Shown here one piece after another: positions 1 through 9,664 of a stretch of DNA of 64,000 bases (its first letter is position 1; every line of letters begins with the position of its first letter). The notes under the pieces were generated by a model. That model made no database searches, had not been told where the DNA came from, and worked only from the letters and a program-made list of their open reading frames with translations. This DNA comes from Moesziomyces globuligerus. Taxonomy: Eukaryota; Basidiomycota; Ustilaginomycetes; Ustilaginales; Ustilaginaceae. The DNA lies in assembly GCA_030849465.1 (NCBI GenBank), contig JARVLF010000013.1, positions 992,001 through 1,056,000 of the forward strand, read 5' to 3'. Both the position numbers and the translations under genes were made by a program.

Positions 1-3000
1 TTTGGCGATAAGGCGTGGAACTCGGGCGGTGGCGACTTTGGTCAGTCCACGCAGGGACGAGCAGCCATCGCGCCTCACTATGGTGGCGAGCGCTTCCACG
101 GCATGAACGCAGGATTGTCGTCATCCATGTCGGCGCCGTCTGGCCTCGCCCATGCTGGCATGCCGTACGGATACGTCCAGCAGCCGAGTCTCCACCATCC
201 ACCATCCGTGCATTCGCAGACCCACCAGCAGTCCCATCAGCAACACCACTTTGCACAGCAGCACACGCACCATCACCAGCAGCAGCAGTCGGCAAACTAC
301 AATCACAGCCGTCACAACAACGAGCATGCCAGCCCTGGCCGTTGGCGCGAACACGCTGCCCAGCCTGCAGTATCCTCGCCGCATACCTCGCATCCTGCTC
401 CTGCTGTGGTCAAGCCGCACGACCCCTACATGCACGGGCGCTCTCGACCCTATTCGCACAATGCGCCCGCGCCTAGCCACAGCTATGCGCACTGGGATAG
501 CCAGCTAGGCTCCGAGCGAAACAACAAGTCGAGGTTGGACTTGTCGCCCTCGAGGCGCGCCGAATCGGCTGCCGCCACCGGCCAGTCGCAGCAAAAGCCA
601 GGTGCACATTACGCGGCCAACAACGAACGCAGCAATTCGCAGACGCATTCGTCCGGCTCTAAAGGTCGCAGTCAGCGCCGCGACGCCCCGTCCTCGCACC
701 ACCACCGCTCCTCCAGCCGTAGCGGCCCCTACGATCAGGATGCCGACGAGGAGTTCGAAGATGAGCAGGACGAGCTCGAGGACGATGCGGACGCCACGCG
801 CGAGGAACACGACTACGTCCTCTCCAACCCGCTCAAGTTGCTGGCGCAGGCATCCGATGCAGCAGCCGCTAGGATCGAAGGCGGGCGCGTCGAGCCGGGC
901 AGCCGGAGCTCACTGGCAGCAGTCGAGACCATGGGCCTCCTTCAGCCCAATCAGCCGTCCAACCGCATGGCTGTCAGCGCAGCAGTCAATCTCACGGGTC
1001 TCGGCAGGCCCCTGTACGGTCGCAAGGACGACGAATCCTCGCGAAACCGATGGCCTGCGAACCGCGTCCTGCCGCCGCTGCTGCATGCAAGTCGCAGCAG
1101 TCTGGCAACGGAAGAGGCCAAGAGCGATGCCATCCAGCGCGGTCAGCCTCCATTCCTCAAAGAGAGCATGCGCTCCAAGTCCTTCCCCGAAGGCGAGTTG
1201 CCCAGGATCGACGGACCTACGCCCATGGACGAATCCGACCCCGGCGTCGCGGCCACAGGGCCGTCTGCCAACAGCCAGCTCTCGGCGTCCAAGAGCGTCT
1301 CGGCCGCTTCGCTGGGACGCCCCAACGTGCTGACACCCTCGACGCTCGATCACGACGCGTGGGAGTATCGCGAAGGCAAGGCGCAGGCACGTCGCGGTTA
1401 CGGGTCGGGCGCCAGCCCTGGCGGCCTGAGTGCCGATGCGGGCACGACGTCCAGCAGCGTGTCGGGCGCAGCTGCCAACGGCCAAAAGGGAGGCGGCATC
1501 TCGGCGATCAACGGTGCTTCGCCCGGCGAGATCATCGAGTCGCCCGCGGACGAGGTGACCACGGCCATGCTCGGCAAGCGAAAGCGCGGCCGATCGCGTG
1601 CGAATCGTGGAGGTGGCTTGCCCAGCCGCCGCCGCAGGCTAGCCGAGTGGGATACGGACGCCGAGAATGGTGACGGCCCCGACGATGACGCTACGGCGGA
1701 GGCAGCGGCGGTCAAGGGCAAGCAGGTGACCATCGCCGCGGTCTCGAAGCCAAAGGAAAGCGGAGGCACCATCTCGGGCGGCGAGAGCGAAGCGGGCGCC
1801 TCTCGTAAGGGCTACTTCAACCTGAGTCTCTTCCACAGCAAGAACGACGACACCGAGGGCCTGGATCCTGTGGAGCTCGGGCTGGTCGAGCTGCGCGAGC
1901 TGGAGCGGCTGTTCGACATCTTCTTTGCCCGCATCAATCCGGTGCTGGATCTCTTCGATCCGTTCCTCCACAGCGTGGCCTTCGTACGCATGCGTTCGGC
2001 GTTCCTCACCACGGTCATCTCGAGCATGGCGGCACGCTTCTCGGACACGCCGCAGGACGCGCGGCTCGCCGCGGTGCTGGACAAGCACTGGCAGGAGAAG
2101 CTGCTGCCCATGGTGCTGCTCGGAGGCTACAAGAGCGTCGAGATCAGCCAGGCTTTCCTCATCTTGACGACGTACAGCCGTCCGACGAACAGGCTCGTGG
2201 ACGACCGGTCGTGGCAGTACCTTGGCTTTGCCATCCGTACGGCTACCGAGGTGGGCGTCAACAGGAAGGTGACGCCGAGCGAGAATCTGCTCGGCAACGA
2301 ACAGGTGGCTCGGCGCGTGCGCAACCGCGAGAGGCTGTGGTACAACCTCTTTCTGTACGACCGCACGCTCAGTGCGCAGACGGGCAGGCCGTGGACGATC
2401 TCTGAGGACAGGATGATCGTGCAGAGCTCCATGTGGCACCGCCAAGACTTTGCGTTGCCGGAGGACGTGTCGCTGGTGAGCTTGATCAAGCTGCGGCGCA
2501 TCACGGCGCAGCACACCGAGGCGTTTGATGCGTATCTCACCAGTCCGGACCGGTTCGACGAGACGCAGACCGCGACGGCACTGGGCGTGGGCGGGCAAAG
2601 CATGTTCGAGCGCCGCTTGGCCGGGCTGGAGTTCTTCCGCAAGAACGCGAATGCGGACCTGGAAAAGTGGAAGGAGACGTGGTGCATCAACACGGACGAC
2701 AAGGTCAAGGAGGTCGACACGAGCACGGCGGCGGGCAAGTACCTGATCCGCTGGGCGCCGACGGCCAAGCTCTTCTACTACCACTCGCGCCTGCTGATCA
2801 ACTCGCTCGTGCTCGGGGCGACCGAGCAGTACGAGGGCTTCCTCAGCGGCTCGGCCGTGTCGGTGGATTGCTGGACCTCGGCCATCTCGCTGATCGACAC
2901 GGTGCTCAACGATTTCAGCGAGGAGGCGCTCGTGACGTGGTCCAACGACCGCGTGGTGATGGCCGTGTATGCGGCCGTCAGCGCGGTGCGGATGACCAAC

Positions 3001-4047
3001 CTCCAGCACAAGTATGCGTTTGCGGACAAGGAGACGTTGCTCGCGCTCGTGCGCAGGCTCGCCACGAGCATGACGAATGCGGGCAAGACGCCGAGGCATC
3101 GCAATGGCTCAGCGACGCCGTACGGAAGGTATCTCAAGTCGGTGCTCGCTGCCTTCGAGCCAGAGATGCCGGCGGGCGCGGCGGGCGCGGCTGGTGCGGT
3201 GGGCGTGGCGGCACAGACGCCGGGAAAGGACAGCGAACAGGCCACCTCGATCACCACCAGCAGCCTCGCGCCGGGCGACAGTCGGTCGGCCGGCGCAAGT
3301 CCGCCCGCCAACGCAGCTGCAGCTGCAGCGGCGACCGTGTCGGCAGTTGCGGCTGCGGTCGGTGCAGCAGAGGCCAGCGGCGAGGGCAGCGAGGAGGCTG
3401 GTGCCGAGGATGTGAATGCGCCGACCGAAGGCTCCAAGCCGGAGGACGGCGATGCCAAGGTCGGCGTCGACGTGGCGGTCGCGCTTGGGGCGAGTGGAAG
3501 CAACGGCACATCGGGGACAAGCGCCGATGCGGCCGAGGCGGCGGTGGGGGCCAGCGTCGTAGGCGAGGTTGGGGCTGGCAAAGCGGTAGCGCCTGTGCCG
3601 TTGATCGTGGCGGGCGATGCGCTCGACATGTCTGCGCCGCTGGCGAGCGAGGGGGTGGATGCGCAGAGCATGGAGAAGCTGCTCGGGGCGATGCCACTGG
3701 GCGGCGGGGCGGGCGCTGCGCCTCTGCTTGCCGAGCCGATCGCTTCTGTTGCGTGGGCCGCTTCGGGGCCTAGTGCGACGGCGCCGACGCTGTTGGCGGC
3801 TCCTCCGCAGGAGATGCTCTTGGCGGGGGCAGTGTCCGAAGCAGGTGCGGGCGTGTCCGAGGACGCGATGGCCGCAGCAGCCGCAGCCGCAGCGATGCCC
3901 AACGTGGTCGACGACCCCGAATCGCTCGAGCGCATGTGGAACTACATGACCGCCTTTGAACACTCGTCCTTCTGGCAACCCCAGTCGAGCTGGAACCTCA
4001 CCGGCCCCTCGACCGCCAACACCGCAGGCCAACATCACAATCACTGA
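1..4047 (+). CDS. Fungal-specific (Zn2Cys6-type) transcription factor, 5' partial
   Basis: The reading frame is open from base 1, so the start lies upstream; the first internal Met is at 103. The visible 1348 residues begin with a His/Gln/Ser-rich disordered segment containing HHQQQQ-type runs. An acidic EEFEDEQDELEDD patch and a basic stretch around 1570-1640 (KRKRGR and SRRRRL, a likely nuclear signal) follow. From about 1815 to 2900 there is a helical region with the look of the fungal transcription factor middle homology domain, including ARINPVLDLFDP and RERLWYNLFLYDRTLSAQTGRP. After that comes a long Ala/Gly-rich linker and a Trp/Phe-rich tail (MWNYMTAFEHSSFW) that could be an activation motif. 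No CX2CX6C zinc cluster is visible; in this family it is usually N-terminal, so it probably lies outside the window. The target genes cannot be told from the sequence. Confidence 0.85.
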   Translation, partial: FGDKAWNSGGGDFGQSTQGRAAIAPHYGGERFHGMNAGLSSSMSAPSGLAHAGMPYGYVQQPSLHHPPSVHSQTHQQSHQQHHFAQQHTHHHQQQQSANYNHSRHNNEHASPGRWREHAAQPAVSSPHTSHPAPAVVKPHDPYMHGRSRPYSHNAPAPSHSYAHWDSQLGSERNNKSRLDLSPSRRAESAAATGQSQQKPGAHYAANNERSNSQTHSSGSKGRSQRRDAPSSHHHRSSSRSGPYDQDADEEFEDEQDELEDDADATREEHDYVLSNPLKLLAQASDAAAARIEGGRVEPGSRSSLAAVETMGLLQPNQPSNRMAVSAAVNLTGLGRPLYGRKDDESSRNRWPANRVLPPLLHASRSSLATEEAKSDAIQRGQPPFLKESMRSKSFPEGELPRIDGPTPMDESDPGVAATGPSANSQLSASKSVSAASLGRPNVLTPSTLDHDAWEYREGKAQARRGYGSGASPGGLSADAGTTSSSVSGAAANGQKGGGISAINGASPGEIIESPADEVTTAMLGKRKRGRSRANRGGGLPSRRRRLAEWDTDAENGDGPDDDATAEAAAVKGKQVTIAAVSKPKESGGTISGGESEAGASRKGYFNLSLFHSKNDDTEGLDPVELGLVELRELERLFDIFFARINPVLDLFDPFLHSVAFVRMRSAFLTTVISSMAARFSDTPQDARLAAVLDKHWQEKLLPMVLLGGYKSVEISQAFLILTTYSRPTNRLVDDRSWQYLGFAIRTATEVGVNRKVTPSENLLGNEQVARRVRNRERLWYNLFLYDRTLSAQTGRPWTISEDRMIVQSSMWHRQDFALPEDVSLVSLIKLRRITAQHTEAFDAYLTSPDRFDETQTATALGVGGQSMFERRLAGLEFFRKNANADLEKWKETWCINTDDKVKEVDTSTAAGKYLIRWAPTAKLFYYHSRLLINSLVLGATEQYEGFLSGSAVSVDCWTSAISLIDTVLNDFSEEALVTWSNDRVVMAVYAAVSAVRMTNLQHKYAFADKETLLALVRRLATSMTNAGKTPRHRNGSATPYGRYLKSVLAAFEPEMPAGAAGAAGAVGVAAQTPGKDSEQATSITTSSLAPGDSRSAGASPPANAAAAAAATVSAVAAAVGAAEASGEGSEEAGAEDVNAPTEGSKPEDGDAKVGVDVAVALGASGSNGTSGTSADAAEAAVGASVVGEVGAGKAVAPVPLIVAGDALDMSAPLASEGVDAQSMEKLLGAMPLGGGAGAAPLLAEPIASVAWAASGPSATAPTLLAAPPQEMLLAGAVSEAGAGVSEDAMAAAAAAAAMPNVVDDPESLERMWNYMTAFEHSSFWQPQSSWNLTGPSTANTAGQHHNH

Positions 4048-4253
4048 TCCAAACCCCCCGGAACTGATCCGACCGAGATGGAAGAGAAAAAGATCAAATC
4101 GTAATGGGCTTCACGCTTTGGCGGTGTCTGTCTACCTGGCCGAGAGAGACTCTGAATGATGATTGGTGTGTGCAATGGAAAAAGAGGAGAGGATGGTTAT
4201 TTGGCTGACAAAAAGATGTGAGAAGGCAGGATGGGAAGAAAGGCAAGGGAGGA

Positions 4254-5273
4254 TTAGGTGGAGAGGATGGCTGGGATTTCGGGTTCTGGCGAGGCGGGGG
4301 CGGGGGCTTGGACGAGGAGGTCGTAGTGGCCTGGTCTGAGGAGCATGGTGCCGATTTCCGTGATCTGGCCTCCTTCGACTTCGAAGCGGACGACGTCGCA
4401 GCGGTTTGGATTTTCAGCGGCCTGTCTGCGTTTCTGGGCCTCGTCTCCCGGGACGGCTATTGAGGCCTGGTGGGGCTCTTTGGAGGATTCGTGGATCTGT
4501 TCTGCGGGGAAGTCCTCATCGAGCGGCGTGGCGGGAGGAGCCTGGTGGGGCGAGAGGTAGGCGACGTCGAGCGAGACCTTGAGTGCGCGGGAGAGCGCGG
4601 TGATCTGCACATGGTCGGCCTCCCTACCGATGGCCTCGACGCTGTTGGCGCAGAAGCTCTGCATGTCGGGCGGTGCCGCATCCGAGTGCGCGTCGAGCGA
4701 GAAGAGGAAGGGCGTATACTCGTCGGCGTGGAGCTTGAGGAAGGCCGAGGTGAGCAGACGGAGATAGACGACGATCGAGTTGGACTGTTCGGGATCGTTC
4801 ATGGCCTCGACGAGCGCGTGTTCGTTGAGCTCCTGCGTCTCTGGATCGGTCGAGTACATGCGGTTGAGCAGGTTGCGCAGCGGCTCGTAAAAGTCGGTGT
4901 AGACGCTCTCGTCGAAGCCGGCCTCCTTGAGCAGGCCGAGCGTCGACTCGACGTGCTTGACGGTAAAGTGGTGCATGGGACGATCGTTCATCATCATGAT
5001 CTTGTGGATGAGGCCAAAGGCAAAGGCGCGGTAGAAGCAGTCGCCGTCGCCTTTGGCACGTCGGATGCCGATGAAGCCCGCCTCCTTGAGCCACTGCACC
5101 TTGCCGAGGAACGCGGCGTTGTCGGCGTACTGCTGCTCGAGCACCTCGATGGGCTCGACGGCCGAGATGAGCGGCTGCCCCGCCGTCGACTCTGCGCGAA
5201 CCTTTTCGGCGAGCTCGAGACGCTGCGCGTCGGTGAGCGACTCGAGCTTGGTGTCGGCGTTGATTCCCTCCAT
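4254..5273 (-). CDS. Otubain-type ubiquitin thioesterase (OTUB1-like, peptidase C65)
   Basis: Single-exon 339-aa protein. It carries the OTU catalytic signature GDGDCFYRA, with Asp76 and nucleophile Cys79, and the distal histidine motif RPGHYDLL (His316). These match the Asp-Cys-His arrangement of human OTUB1. The N-terminal helical segment (LEQQYADNAAFLGKVQWLKEAG) and the segment YLRLLTSAFLKLHADEYTPFL are also otubain-like. The expected activity is cleavage of ubiquitin chains (Lys48-linked in OTUB1) in cytosol or nucleus. The length is close to metazoan otubains, apart from a Pro/Glu-rich insertion before the histidine motif (roughly residues 245-290). The gene diverges from the AC40 gene across about 875 bp and converges with the transcription factor gene, stop codons about 200 bp apart. 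Confidence 0.93.
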   Translation of the reverse strand: MEGINADTKLESLTDAQRLELAEKVRAESTAGQPLISAVEPIEVLEQQYADNAAFLGKVQWLKEAGFIGIRRAKGDGDCFYRAFAFGLIHKIMMMNDRPMHHFTVKHVESTLGLLKEAGFDESVYTDFYEPLRNLLNRMYSTDPETQELNEHALVEAMNDPEQSNSIVVYLRLLTSAFLKLHADEYTPFLFSLDAHSDAAPPDMQSFCANSVEAIGREADHVQITALSRALKVSLDVAYLSPHQAPPATPLDEDFPAEQIHESSKEPHQASIAVPGDEAQKRRQAAENPNRCDVVRFEVEGGQITEIGTMLLRPGHYDLLVQAPAPASPEPEIPAILST

Positions 5274-6148
5274 GCTGACGGATGGACCACTGCGGATGCG
5301 GTGGAGTGTAGATGCAGAAAGCGAGACGATGGAAGAGCGTAGATGCAGTGCCGGATACGAGGGGGGATGGTGGGTCGAGGAGACGGTCGGCGTGTGATTG
5401 TGTGAGCAAAGTGAGTCGTGCGTCGAGTGTGTCGTGACTGAAGCAGGAAGCTGGAAGCTGGAAGCTGGAAGCGGAGGCGGAAAGCGGAAGCGGAAAGCTG
5501 AAGCGGAAAGCGGAAAGCGGAACGCTCAAAGCGGCTGAGTGGAATTTGGTTTGTGGAGCAAAGCAAGCTCAGCGAGCTCTGGCTCGAGTGAAATCGCGCG
5601 CTGCCTGGCCGAATCGATTTCGCACTCGCACTGTCGAAAGTAAGCGAAGCCAGCTGCTCGAGCGCGGCGCCCACGCACAGTGCGCTCATCCGTGCATTGG
5701 CCCGTTCGTTCCAGCAGCTCATCATCTAACACACTCGCTCGGTAAATGCATCACCAGTTCGTGCGAGAACGATTACGCGTTGTTTTTTCCTCATTTCCTC
5801 AACGCGCCAGCTTGCCTCGATCTGACATGGCTACAATCTCGAGTGGGATTTTTTTTTCGGTGGTTCGGCGGCACATCTCTCCAAACCCTTTTTTTTCTTC
5901 TTGCAGCAGACAGCCGCCGTCAAGAAGGCCGTCGGTGCAACGCAAAGTGGAGTGCTCGCTGGTTCGACTTTCTTCTTGCCTCCATCGGCACCCACTCATA
6001 CCCGCACACCTACCTGTCCGCACCCCTTCGCCCCGTCCACAACGACCACCCGACAGCAGCGGATCAGCAACAGCCAGCAAGCAGCCCTTGGTGCACTGCA
6101 AAGCTTACCCGCGATCGAAAGCCGTTCTTGGCACGCCCCACCCTCACC
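5274..6148. promoter_or_regulatory. Divergent intergenic region, otubain / AC40
   Basis: This holds the 5' regions of both genes. Near the otubain side lies a purine-rich run of GGAAGC/GGAAAGC units (about 5449-5521). Near the AC40 side a pyrimidine-rich tract ends in TTCTTGCAG at about 5906. That looks like a 3' splice site, so a 5'-UTR intron for AC40 is possible. The frame of AC40 stays open upstream to 5546, but that extension is low-complexity and does not resemble the family. Confidence 0.5.
5449..5521. repeat. Purine-rich GGAAGC/GGAAAGC microsatellite-like tract
   Basis: Short imperfect tandem units (ggaagct, ggaaagc, gaagcgg) run for about 70 bp just upstream of the otubain start. 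It is visible by eye; no function is implied. Confidence 0.7.
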
Positions 6149-7360
6149 ATGCCACCCAAGGGCTCCAAGCGCTCCTCCAAGGCGGACGCCGCCGTCGCAC
6201 CATCCACAGACACCGCCATGGACATCGACGAGCCATCCAGCTCGCAACCCAGCAGCAGCCTCGCCAACGATCCTGCGGCTGCCAGCATCATCCAAGACTC
6301 CAAGGCCTCGGCGGCCGTGGACCAGCGTCGGCTCGTCGAGATCCTCCCCGAGCGCGTGGGCCAGGTGGCGGATACCGACTTTCCGCTGCACCGTCCAGGC
6401 GAGACGCACGCCTTCTCGCTGGCGGCGCTCAGCGAGAAGCTCAAGCTCATCATCACACGCCTCTCGGACGCGTCGTGCGAGTTCGATCTGATCGGCGTGG
6501 ATGCGTCGATCGCCAACGCGCTCCGACGCGTGCTCATGGCCGAGGTGCCCACGGTGGCCATCGAGCACGTCTACATCTGGAACAACACGTCGATCATCCA
6601 GGACGAGGTGCTGAGCCATCGGCTCGGGCTGGTGCCGCTGGCGATCGATCCGGAAAAGGTGCTGATGCGCATGCCCGGCGACGATGCCGACGATAGCAAC
6701 ACGGTCGTCTTCCACCTCAAGGCAAAGTGCGAACGAAACCGCAACGCCGCGCGCGGAGAGACGGATCCGGACAAGCTCTACATCGGCCACAACGTCTATT
6801 CGTCTGCGCTCGAGTGGGATCCAAAGGGTGGGCAGGAGGAGGATTTCGCCCAAGCACCGCCGCGTCCCGTGCACGACCGCATCCTCATCGCCAAACTGCG
6901 TCCGGGGCAGGAGCTGGATCTGGAGCTGCACTGCGAAAAGGGTATTGGCAAGGACCATGCCAAGTTCTCGCCCGTCGCCACCGCCACCTACCGCCTGCTG
7001 CCGCACATCCAGCTGCTCAAACCCATCGCCGCCGCCGACGTCGACCAGTTCGTCGCCTGCTTCCCGCCCGGCGTCATCGGCGTCACCGGCCAAGGCCAAG
7101 ACAGAAAGGTGTTTGTCAACGACGCGAGGAAGGATACCATCTCCAGAGAGGTCTTCCGCCACGACCAGTTCCACGACAAGGTCAAGCTCGGCCGCGTCCG
7201 CGATCACTTCCTCTTCGACCTCGAGAGCACCGGCATCATCCCGCCCCAGAACCTCCTCCCGCAAGCCATCCGCACCCTCCGCTCCAAGATCGCCACGCTC
7301 AGAAAGGGGTTGGACCACCTCGAGACGCAGGGTCTAGATACCGCCATTGTCGACGCATAG
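6149..7360 (+). CDS. RPC40: DNA-directed RNA polymerases I and III subunit AC40
   Basis: 403-aa single-exon protein of the RpoA/Rpb3 D family. After an approximately 70-residue Ser/Ala-rich N-terminus come the alpha-motif segments NALRRVLMAEVPTVAIEHVY and DEVLSHRLGLVPLAIDP (about residues 118-170). The insert domain follows, then a C-terminal segment (DHFLFDLESTGIIPPQNLL) typical of AC40. In yeast this subunit pairs with AC19 to nucleate assembly of Pol I and Pol III. The ATG at 6149 sits in CACCATGCC, a good context, and gives a length comparable to fungal AC40 (about 335-400 aa). No conserved residues lie in the open frame upstream. The N-terminal extension before the conserved core is somewhat longer than in yeast. 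Confidence 0.95.
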   Translation: MPPKGSKRSSKADAAVAPSTDTAMDIDEPSSSQPSSSLANDPAAASIIQDSKASAAVDQRRLVEILPERVGQVADTDFPLHRPGETHAFSLAALSEKLKLIITRLSDASCEFDLIGVDASIANALRRVLMAEVPTVAIEHVYIWNNTSIIQDEVLSHRLGLVPLAIDPEKVLMRMPGDDADDSNTVVFHLKAKCERNRNAARGETDPDKLYIGHNVYSSALEWDPKGGQEEDFAQAPPRPVHDRILIAKLRPGQELDLELHCEKGIGKDHAKFSPVATATYRLLPHIQLLKPIAAADVDQFVACFPPGVIGVTGQGQDRKVFVNDARKDTISREVFRHDQFHDKVKLGRVRDHFLFDLESTGIIPPQNLLPQAIRTLRSKIATLRKGLDHLETQGLDTAIVDA

Positions 7361-7666
7361 TTTTTGTTTCTGTCCAACATATCAATCGTAGCAACGCTTT
7401 CACACAGACAGGTACATGGGTTGTTTCGGCAAATCGAATCGAGTGCTGGAGCTTCGGTCAGGCATGCATGGTCAGCGCTTCGATATCATCGAGTCGAGAG
7501 GAGTTGGGCTCAAAAGCTTTTTGCGGCGTCTAACAAGGAGGCTGGTAAGCGCACGGCCAAAGCACGAAGGTTGGGGAAAATTTTAAAAGGAGCGTCTCGA
7601 GCTTTTAATCCTCTGACCATCACGCGGGATCTTTGTTGAGGAGCGTCTTGATCTTTGGCGCTCGGG
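7361..7666. other. Intergenic, AC40 3' region
   Basis: 306 bp between AC40 and the VOC-type reading frame. I see no coding pattern, RNA gene or notable repeat. Confidence 0.5.
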
Positions 7667-8107
7667 ATGCGTTTGGGAAACGTGACGTTGTTGGTGAGGC
7701 AGTAGGACGAGGCGATTTCGTTCTTTGTCGACGTGCTCCGCTTCGAGTTGGTCGAGGATTCGCCCAGCCAGACCAACGACGGACGCGCAAAGCGATGGGT
7801 CGTCGTTCGTCCCCGTCGTCACCGTGACCATGCCGACGCGGGCAGCGGTGGGGCTCAGACGGGTCTCTTGTTGGCACAGGCGGACGGGCAGGCGCAGCTC
7901 GCTGTCGTCGGCAACCAGTTTGCCGGCCGCGTCGGCTTCTTCCTCCAAGTAGACCACTTTGATACAACCTACCACCACATGCTCGCCAAAGGAGTCGCCT
8001 TCACCTCCCACCCCCGCGATGAAGCCTACGGCCGCGTAGCCGTGTTCAAAGACCTCTACGGAAATCTATGGGACCTCCTAGGCCCCACCCCAATCTCAGC
8101 AGACTAG
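7667..8107 (+). pseudogene. VOC/glyoxalase-fold protein interrupted by one in-frame TAG
   Basis: Reading from the ATG at 7667, frame 2 gives MRLGNVTLLVRQ, then TAG (7703-7705), then DEAISFFVDVLRFELVEDS and on to the stop at 8105-8107. Without the TAG it would be about 146 codons, the usual size of a single-domain VOC protein. The junction matches the family pattern V-R-D-Y-D-E-A, so the stop replaces the usual Tyr codon by a single base. Downstream family features are intact: KRWVVV, TGLLLAQADG, VGNQFAGRVGFFLQVDHF and YGRVAVFKDLYGNLWDLLG. The first beta strand is therefore cut off. Alternatives are a sequencing error, readthrough, or a downstream start giving a truncated form (first later Met at about 7998). 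The region RPRRHRDHADAG looks irregular for the family. The enzyme's substrate cannot be inferred. Confidence 0.75.
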
Positions 8108-8311
8108 AACGCCCCATTGCCACACCCACCCCCCCACCCCCCTTCCCCCCTCTGTCTTGTAACTTACTGCGATACCCATCTCGTCGTCTCCTGCGTCCAG
8201 TAGCAACGAGTCCGAGGTTGCCAAAGCACACCACACTCAACTACCGCAGATGCATGCTGGGACGTTCGACCTTGGCGATCGCACAAAATCAAGGTTGCAG
8301 AGCAGAGGCAG

Positions 8312-9664
8312 TTAGAAGGCTCTGCCCTCTTCGGACATGATGCGTTGCTGCACGCTGTCGACCTTGCGGTGGCCGGGGTGGCGGCCGAGCGAGTCGCCGA
8401 GGTTGGACCACTTGTCCTTGAGTTTACCTACGGCGTCGTTGGCGGCGATCCAGCTGGGGCTCTTGCTCATGCCTCCGGGACGGGTGTATCCGTAGCTAGC
8501 CGCGTACGACTCGGGCGAGTCGCGCTCGGACCTAGCGACGTTGGTGGCGAGCAGCGTGATGCGGTTGGTGACGCGGAAAGCGTATCCGACACACACCCAG
8601 ACCCCGCCCAACACGCCAGCAAGCCGCACGAGGAACTGCACCAGAGTCGTAGAGCGCTGCCGGATCGTCATCTGCAACGGCTCAATGTCGTACTTGATAA
8701 AGATGCCCGGCACGCCGCGACCGTGCTCGATCTGACGCGTGTAGTCGGTCACCGAATACTGGTGCGTGTGCAGCCGTCGTCCGCGCGCATCGACGAACAG
8801 CGTAGGCACCGCAGACACAAAGTACTGGAACACGGTAAAGTCTGTTGATCCACCAAAACGCCAACGAGGTATGGTCAGTCTCAAAAGCAAAGCCACATGC
8901 CCAAGATGTACCCGCGCGGGTTGGGGGGGTTTGTACGTACGTTTGTCCGTCGTTTCCACCGACGAGTCGAGCGGCTGCGAGATCTCGGGAAAGTAGGGAC
9001 CGAAGCTGAACTCGTGGATGACGTGGCTGAGATTCATGAGCTTGTGATCGGTATGTTCGAAGCTCATGTAGCCGTGGCCCAAGGTGGTGATGTGCAGATT
9101 GCCCGTGACGCGCTTGACCTCCATGCTGCCGTAGATTCTGCAGGCCGGGCCATCCTCGACGACATGGGCGGTTTTCTGGAAAGCGACCTGTCTGGAGAAC
9201 TTCTTATTCTTGGGTTTACGGCGGTAGAGGGGTTTCTTTCTTGCCTGGCTGATGGTCTTTCCGACGCTGAGCTGTTCGCGCGGCAGCGCATCGAGTCGAT
9301 CGGCATGGCCGATCTCAAAGGTGGTGCCGTCCTTCTTGAACTCGGTCTCCGAGACGTGCAGACGGTCGCCGACCGCATCGCGCACGTCGACGGTGAGGTA
9401 GTGGCACTTCATCGCCAGCGTCATGTCCAGGTTGATCTGCATCGTCGACTGCAGCTGGTTGTCCACCGCAAACGAATACGCTCGTTCGCCGTACAGATAC
9501 GACGTCAGCTCCGTCCACAGCAGCGCGATCAGCGTCAGCCCAGACACCACCGTCAGCAGTCCGCCCTTGGACGAACGCTGCGTGTAGATCGACTGCGTCT
9601 TTGGAAACGCATCAAACTGCCGGATCTTGGGCAGCTTGTCCAGCGACTCCAGCACATCCGCCAT
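8312..9664 (-). CDS. ERV41: ER-Golgi vesicle protein Erv41 (ERGIC2 family), two exons
   Basis: Exons 9664-8941 and 8841-8312, with an intron at 8842-8940 (donor GTACGT, acceptor CAACAG). Joining gives TDKHFTVFQYFVSAVPT, the conserved Erv41/ERGIC junction, and a 417-aa protein. The features are those of the family. An N-terminal cytosolic start (LPKIRQFDAFPKT) is followed by a first membrane span around residues 35-52 (GGLLTVVSGLTLIALLW). A lumenal domain contains MQINLDMTLAMKCHYLTVDV and ISHVIHEFSFG-like segments, and a second membrane span lies near residues 325-350. Erv41 with Erv46 cycles between ER and Golgi in COPII/COPI vesicles and acts as a retrieval receptor for ER residents. The intron is a multiple of three without a stop, so an uncut transcript would still read through. 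Confidence 0.93.
   Translation of the reverse strand: MADVLESLDKLPKIRQFDAFPKTQSIYTQRSSKGGLLTVVSGLTLIALLWTELTSYLYGERAYSFAVDNQLQSTMQINLDMTLAMKCHYLTVDVRDAVGDRLHVSETEFKKDGTTFEIGHADRLDALPREQLSVGKTISQARKKPLYRRKPKNKKFSRQVAFQKTAHVVEDGPACRIYGSMEVKRVTGNLHITTLGHGYMSFEHTDHKLMNLSHVIHEFSFGPYFPEISQPLDSSVETTDKRTYKPPQPARVHLGHVALLLRLTIPRWRFGGSTDFTVFQYFVSAVPTLFVDARGRRLHTHQYSVTDYTRQIEHGRGVPGIFIKYDIEPLQMTIRQRSTTLVQFLVRLAGVLGGVWVCVGYAFRVTNRITLLATNVARSERDSPESYAASYGYTRPGGMSKSPSWIAANDAVGKLKDKWSNLGDSLGRHPGHRKVDSVQQRIMSEEGRAF

Noticed and set aside
1639..3099. 486-codon minus-strand frame
   Set aside because: Antisense shadow of the transcription factor's middle homology region; GC-rich codon bias keeps the complement open.
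5546..6148. N-terminal extension of AC40 by 201 codons
   Set aside because: Low-complexity sequence with a probable splice acceptor at 5906; family length and start context favour 6149.
5996..7318. 440-codon minus-strand frame
   Set aside because: Antisense to AC40, whose plus-strand product has clear family motifs.
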